Shown here in pieces: positions 23,201 through 26,400 of a DNA stretch of 26,400 bases (position 1 is its first letter; each line of letters starts with the position of its first letter). The stretch covers positions 1-26,400 of the forward strand of contig SBEK01000032.1 in NCBI GenBank assembly GCA_009668925.1, in the 5' to 3' direction. The translations under genes and the position numbers were made by a program. Under the pieces are notes generated by a model. That model ran no database searches. It saw only the letters and a program-made list of their open reading frames with translations, and was not told the DNA's origin. This DNA is from Deltaproteobacteria bacterium (GTDB taxonomy: Bacteria > Desulfobacterota > Syntrophia > Syntrophales > Smithellaceae).

Positions 23201-24674
23201 CGATGGCCGGAACGATGGCGTCGCACTCGACGATGAATTCGGAACCTTTGATTTCAATGGGACGGCGGCGGCCGCTCTTGTCCGGCTCACCCAGTTCCAT
23301 GCGCGTGCATTCGATGCCCGTGACTTTTCCATCCTTGCCCACCACTCTCTTCGGGGCAACGAGGAATTTCATTTCAATTCCTTCTTCAATCGCTTCTTCG
23401 ATTTCTTCGGGCGAAGCCGGCATTTCAGCGCGGGTCCGGCGATAGAGAATGAAGACGTTTTTCGATCCGGTGCGGACCGCCGTGCGGACCGCATCCATGG
23501 CCACGTTGCCGCCGCCGATGACCGCGACGCGATCGCCCAGATTTACTTTTTCGCCCAGGTTGATTTTCATCAGGTAGTCAACGCCATGAACGACGCCCTG
23601 CATGTCTTCGCCGGGGATATTGAGTTTGCTGCTTTTCATGGTGCCGCAGCCGATGAACACCGCGTTAAAATCGCTCTTCAGTTTGTCGAAGGAAATATCT
23701 TTGCCGATCCGGGTGTTGAGGTGAATCTTCACGCCCAGGTCCTGGATGACTTTGATTTCCGCATTGAGAACATTCTTGGGGAGGCGATACTCAGGAATGC
23801 CGACGGCCATCCAGCCGCCCGCCACCGGCAGGGCTTCAAATACTTCCACATCGTAGCCTTCAATCGCCAGATAGTAAGCGCAGGTGAGGCCCGAGGGGCC
23901 GGCGCCGACCACAGCGACCTTCTTGCCCTTGCTTTCTTTCTTTTCGGGAAGGTAACGGGTGTCGCTCGCGAGGTCCAGATCCGCGACAAAACGCTTCAGG
24001 TGCATAATGTCGATCGGTTCTTCCACTTTGCCGCGCATACAGGCGGTCTCGCAGGGATGGTTGCACACCCGGCCGCAAACGATCGGGAACGGGTTGTCCT
24101 GCTTGATCAGTTTGAGAGCTTCTTTATATTTACCTTCCGCGATGAGCGCCACATACCCCTGAACGCTGATGTGCGTCGGGCAGTTGGCTTTACAGGGCGA
24201 CGTGCCCAGTTTGTCGATCGCAAATCCACTCGGAATGGCCTGTGGAAAATGGCGGTAGACGGCCTTGCGTTCACTCAAATTGCCGTTGAATTCCGCCTTG
24301 ACCGTAATCGGGCAGACCTTAGCGCAGTCACCGCAGCCCGTGCATTTGTCCAGATCGATGTACCGGGGAGCGGAAGTCAGCTTCACCTTGAATTTTCCCG
24401 GTTCGCCTTCCACAGACTCGACGGTGCGTCTTGTTTTAATCGTCACATTGGGATGACGGCCGACTTCAACCAGTTTCGGCGACAGGATGCAGGCTGAGCA
24501 GTCATTTGTGGGAAATGTTTTATCCAGCTGAGCCATGACGCCGCCGATGCTGATCCCGTTTTCCACGAGATAGACTTTCATCCCGGAATTGGCCAGATCG
24601 AGGGACGCCTGAATGCCGGCGATTCCCGAACCAACCACCATTACTGCACCAACTTTTTCGTTATCTTTGATCAC
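20247..24674 (-). CDS. hdrA: Giant composite HdrA: half HdrA, GltD/NfnB-like insertion, second complete HdrA
   Basis: A 1475-residue protein with a GTG start behind GAGGTG. Residues 1-155 are the first HdrA unit without its N-terminal domain: VVGSGIAGIQASLDLA, IGGVMAQLDKTFPTNDCSACIL and one ferredoxin motif (C111, C114, C117, C121). Residues about 158-563 are a GltD/NfnB-like NADPH module: N-terminal Cys region (C161, C165, C200, C204, C208, C212), FAD motif VVGAGPSG (255-262), NADPH motif IGGGNVAMDA (386-395) with YRRTRAEMPA. A Cys-rich linker (C624 to C640) returns to the HdrA frame up to about 900. Residues 919-1475 are a second HdrA with its N-terminal domain (C930, C932, C965, C990), no inserted ferredoxin, and a C-terminal double ferredoxin (C1411 to C1452). 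Three flavins and many clusters are expected. It is the first gene of module 2 and probably the bifurcating hub; a second NAD(P)H site besides FlxA is inferred. Confidence 0.93.
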   Translation of the reverse strand: MIKDNEKVGAVMVVGSGIAGIQASLDLANSGMKVYLVENGISIGGVMAQLDKTFPTNDCSACILSPKLVEVGRHPNVTIKTRRTVESVEGEPGKFKVKLTSAPRYIDLDKCTGCGDCAKVCPITVKAEFNGNLSERKAVYRHFPQAIPSGFAIDKLGTSPCKANCPTHISVQGYVALIAEGKYKEALKLIKQDNPFPIVCGRVCNHPCETACMRGKVEEPIDIMHLKRFVADLDLASDTRYLPEKKESKGKKVAVVGAGPSGLTCAYYLAIEGYDVEVFEALPVAGGWMAVGIPEYRLPKNVLNAEIKVIQDLGVKIHLNTRIGKDISFDKLKSDFNAVFIGCGTMKSSKLNIPGEDMQGVVHGVDYLMKINLGEKVNLGDRVAVIGGGNVAMDAVRTAVRTGSKNVFILYRRTRAEMPASPEEIEEAIEEGIEMKFLVAPKRVVGKDGKVTGIECTRMELGEPDKSGRRRPIEIKGSEFIVECDAIVPAIGQEADLSFITKESGVSINKWNNVDYDEITYATNIPGVFSGGDVVTGPQTVVKAVYSGKEAAKSIDRYLQGADMKAGREKDWTKDLADKADVSGLPKVPREKYPNMKPEERRTSFQEVGIGFSEAQAIAEANRCLACGICSECYQCVEACIAKAIDHDMKVEEETIEVGAVIASPGFQVFDASQRGEYGYGIYKNVVTALQFERILSASGPFFGHVQRISDGKEPKKVAFIQCVGSRDVSCDNSWCSSVCCMYATKEAIIGKEHAKGLEPTIFYMDIRAHGKDFDRFVNRAKDEYGIRYIRSMPSSIKEMQQTNNLLIKYVNQDGTFTEEEFDMVVLSVGLMPPKEAKKLSASLGIDLEEHGFCKTQLENPVQTSRPGVFVCGAFGGPKDIPETVMEASAAAACAEGLLASKRGTMITPVDNPAEKDLRGQGVRTGVFVCHCGINIGGVVNVPEVRDFAATLPTVVYTADNLFTCSQDTAVKMAEVIKEKDLTRVVVASCSPRTHEGLFQENCEKAGLNRYLFEMANIRDQNSWVHMHEPEKATQKAKDLLRMAVAKAQYLKPLKPGQLSVNHQALIIGGGLAGMTAALSLADQGFASFLIEKEERLGGNYNHLYKTLEGLDAQAHLKGLLEKIYKNPLITVVTGAHIEKIEGFIGNYKTTVKSKDGEKVFEHGVVLVATGAYENKPKEYLYGQNAKVKSQRDLETMIYEKDANLASVKNVVMIQCVGSRDKERPYCSRYCCGEAIKNALELKAADPSRDITILYRDIRTFAFKEDYYKKAREANIKFISFEENRKPEVVAAGDKVEVKVFDPILNEPVTLPADAVVLSIGVVPNPENAAIGQMLKIPTNQDGFFLEAHVKLRPVDFATDGVFMCGMSHAPKYSDETVTSANAAVSRACLVLSLDFIEAEGKTAYVNKERCSACGLCEINCPYSAISVNVAEGCAEVNAVLCKGCGVCTASCRMNAVDLNGFNNEEVLAQIYNLN

Positions 24675-25000
24675 GTGATTACACCTCGTAATTTATGTAA
24701 AACCTTATTTTAAGTGCCGCCCGGCAAATCGCCCGACCAGCGTTCGTCCGCTAACATACTTTAGGCATCGTGTCAAGGGCGGAAGATTGATTTATTTAAA
24801 ATTTAACGCATAAATAATTGAATTAATTAATACAAATGCTTGACCATCGTTCACAATATCTGGAGAATGGTCAGGAACCTTCTTTAAAAATGAAATTAAT
24901 GGCTTGAACCGGATTTGTTCCTGAATTTAGGATGTTGAGTTCCAACGGAGAAAAAACCGGAAAACGACCTGTCTTCTCATTCACATACATGTTGCTGTAT
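24675..25000. other. Gene-free upstream region of module 2
   Basis: This gap between engB and hdrA2 is AT-rich around 24785-24840 and holds the presumed module 2 promoter. No open frame with domain support, no RNA gene and no clear engB terminator was seen. Confidence 0.5.
24748..24776 (-). promoter_or_regulatory. Candidate promoter for module 2
   Basis: A perfect TTGACA (24771-24776) on the minus strand is followed after 17 bases by TAGCGG (24748-24753), a poor -10 box. It lies about 75 bases before the hdrA2 start. An alternative in the AT-rich stretch, TTGTAT with a 17-base spacer to TATGCG, lies about 55 bases further upstream. The strong -35 and weak -10 would suit an activated promoter. 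Confidence 0.35.
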
Positions 25001-25591
25001 TTAAAGCGAATTCAGATGATTCTCGATCATCTGCCAAAGCTCTTCTTTTCCCTTCTTAGTTTTGGCCGAAAAAAGGACGGCTCTTTGATGAACCGCTGCC
25101 TCCAGGGCCTTTTCGATGAGCCGCTTTCTCACGATCGCCTGATTATTCGACAGCTTATCCGTCTTAGTTAAGACTAATATATAAGGAATCCGGTAATATG
25201 CGAGCCACTCAATGAGCGCCAGGTCATCGGGGTTGGGATCGCGGCGGATATCCAAGATCAAAATGACCATGGCCAGATTCTGCCGCTCGCGCAAATAAGC
25301 TTCCATCATGTCCCCCCAGTCTTTTTTAACGGACTGGGCGACCTTGGCAAAACCGTAACCGGGCAAATCAACAAAGGAAATGGAGTTATTGACCGCAAAA
25401 AAATTAATGAGTTGGGTGCGTCCCGGCGTATTGCTGGTCTTGGCCAGATTCTTCCGGCCGACCAGGGTGTTCATGAGCGACGACTTCCCGACATTGGACC
25501 GCCCGACGAAGGCGACCTCCGGCGTCGTCGGGGGAGGATACTGGGCCGGCCAGACGGCGCTTTTTATAAACTCGGCACTGGTAATTTTCAT
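25001..25591 (-). CDS. engB: Ribosome-biogenesis GTPase EngB (YsxC/YihA)
   Basis: A 196-residue GTPase with all motifs in place: G1 GRSNVGKSS (30-38), switch region with NTPGRTQ (54-60), G3 DLPGYG (75-80), G4 TKTD (142-145) and G5 SAK (175-177). Length and the GRTQLINFF signature are typical for EngB, which assists 50S subunit assembly and is usually essential. The start follows TAGGAG. It is not functionally tied to the Hdr modules; the large repeat copy D lies 11 bases upstream of its start. Confidence 0.96.
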   Translation of the reverse strand: MKITSAEFIKSAVWPAQYPPPTTPEVAFVGRSNVGKSSLMNTLVGRKNLAKTSNTPGRTQLINFFAVNNSISFVDLPGYGFAKVAQSVKKDWGDMMEAYLRERQNLAMVILILDIRRDPNPDDLALIEWLAYYRIPYILVLTKTDKLSNNQAIVRKRLIEKALEAAVHQRAVLFSAKTKKGKEELWQMIENHLNSL

Positions 25592-25601
25592 AGACTCCTA
25601 C

Positions 25602-25723
25602 GGGCTGCTGAAAAGTACTGATCTGCGTTGTTGCGCTGCAAACCCCGCCGCTCGACGTATCAAACTATACGCCTCGCGGCAGGCTTCTTGCGCGCCTAGC
25701 ATCTCAGCACTTTTGAACAGCCC
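25602..25723. repeat. Large inverted-repeat element, copy D (reverse orientation)
   Basis: The ends GGGCTG-ctg-AAAAGT (25602-25616) and ACTTTT-gaa-CAGCCC (25709-25723) pair except for three central bases, the same end design as copy C. The reverse complement shares TTCAAAAGTG, GGCGCGC, GAGGCGTATAG and GCAGCGCAACAA-like stretches with copy C, so it is the same family inverted. It lies directly upstream of engB. The remaining 25724-25909 shows nothing recognisable. Confidence 0.75.
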
Positions 25724-25909
25724 TAAACATAGTACTTCAACAATTATTCTTTTCTTTCGACAATGTGTCAAACAAAGACTTGACCTGCTCCGACTAGCCT
25801 TGAGACGGATTTCACGGTCATTGAATTTTTGATTTGGGCAACAGTCGGTTGCAGATTTAGCTTTAACATTCAGGAGCATACTGCGAGATCGCCCCTGCGC
25901 TGGCGAGAT

Positions 25910-26400
25910 TTATTTCCAAAATGATTTCAAAGGTGCTCTTTCGTCAATTTGTTCCTTTATGATGGTCCGTGTTCCTTTACCATCTTTGCTAATTTTGTAT
26001 ACTTTGAATGAACACGGCCAGCCCGACTCGCCAACATATTTATTAATAATTTCTTGTTCGAAGACTCCGTTGCGAGAAAATATTTGTACGAAATATTTTT
26101 GTTCTTTGGTACCATCCGCCACTCGCGCTCTATGAAGAGGAGACAATGTATGCGGTAGCATTATAGTCCTATTGAAATGCAGTTCAGCGAGTTGCCGTAT
26201 TTGATTAAATTCCCCTTCCGTGTCACGCTCCTTTTGGACTTTTTCCCAGTTCTCCGGCGTCACATCTCTATTTATTTGACCAAAAGGCAGATTGGGCATT
26301 TTCGTTAAATCTTCGATTTTAATACTAATATCATAAACGGGATATTTACCTTCGCACCAGAGCTCGAGTGTACCAATATTGGAATATTTAGCTATAGTCG
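25910..26400 (-). CDS. Unrecognised protein, N-terminus beyond the right edge
   Basis: The frame is open from its stop at 25910 to the window edge. There is an internal ATG at 26299, but the 33 codons upstream contain no stop (reading about TIAKYSNIGTLELWCEGKYP and on), so I treat the gene as partial, with at least 163 residues seen. The visible part is charged, has NRTIMLPHTLSP, KYFVQIFSRNGVFEQEI and a C-terminal basic stretch, and shows no motif I know. Base composition is AT-richer than its neighbours, which may mean it was acquired. No signal peptide can be judged. Confidence 0.6.
   Translation of the reverse strand, partial: TIAKYSNIGTLELWCEGKYPVYDISIKIEDLTKMPNLPFGQINRDVTPENWEKVQKERDTEGEFNQIRQLAELHFNRTIMLPHTLSPLHRARVADGTKEQKYFVQIFSRNGVFEQEIINKYVGESGWPCSFKVYKISKDGKGTRTIIKEQIDERAPLKSFWK

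Noticed and set aside
22122..24497. Plus-strand open frame of 791 codons opposite hdrA2
   Set aside because: It is a shadow of the GC-rich minus-strand hdrA2 gene; its translation has no domain, while the minus strand matches HdrA and GltD motifs throughout.

Overview
The window suggests a strictly anaerobic, moderately GC-rich deltaproteobacterium (Desulfobacterota), most likely from the syntrophic or sulfate-reducer side (Syntrophales-like). This is inferred from gene content: two flavin-based electron-transfer clusters of the FlxABCD/heterodisulfide reductase (Hdr) type, a tungsten-type aldehyde:ferredoxin oxidoreductase, a selenocysteine-containing MvhD, and several families of dispersed palindromic repeats. 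No rRNA, tRNA, IS element or CRISPR array was seen.

Left part (1-7800): a repeat-rich flank without genes; a secreted protein with a C-terminal cyanovirin-N (CVNH) lectin domain, with its own promoter and terminator; a Tat-exported flavoprotein of the fumarate reductase/flavocytochrome c type; an aldehyde:ferredoxin oxidoreductase; a divergent LysE-type exporter; and a small secreted four-EF-hand protein.

Middle part (7947-15087, minus strand), 'module 1': an HdrD-like protein (HdrC and HdrB domains in one chain), HdrA, MvhD/FlxD, FlxC, FlxB and FlxA. Large inverted-repeat elements sit directly after the hdrA and flxA stop codons.

Right part (15289-24674, minus strand), 'module 2': a 1475-residue HdrA (half HdrA, then a GltD/NfnB-like domain, then a full second HdrA), MvhD/FlxD with an in-frame TGA read as selenocysteine, FlxC, HdrC, HdrB, FlxB and FlxA. 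A strong terminator at 15233-15256 ends this operon and separates it from module 1. Upstream lie engB, a fourth copy of the large repeat, and an unrecognised gene running off the right edge.

Working model (inference from family knowledge): FlxA takes hydride from NAD(P)H; FlxB, FlxC and FlxD pass electrons to HdrA, where a flavin can bifurcate them between low-potential ferredoxin and a thiol/disulfide substrate handled by HdrBC or HdrD. The AOR could use or supply reduced ferredoxin. Module 1 looks like a cofactor-depleted paralogue of module 2: FlxB1 and FlxC1 have both lost an N-terminal cysteine set, its MvhD uses Cys where module 2 uses Sec, and its HdrA lacks the GltD insertion. The paired, differently equipped modules and the composite HdrA are the most interesting content of the window.
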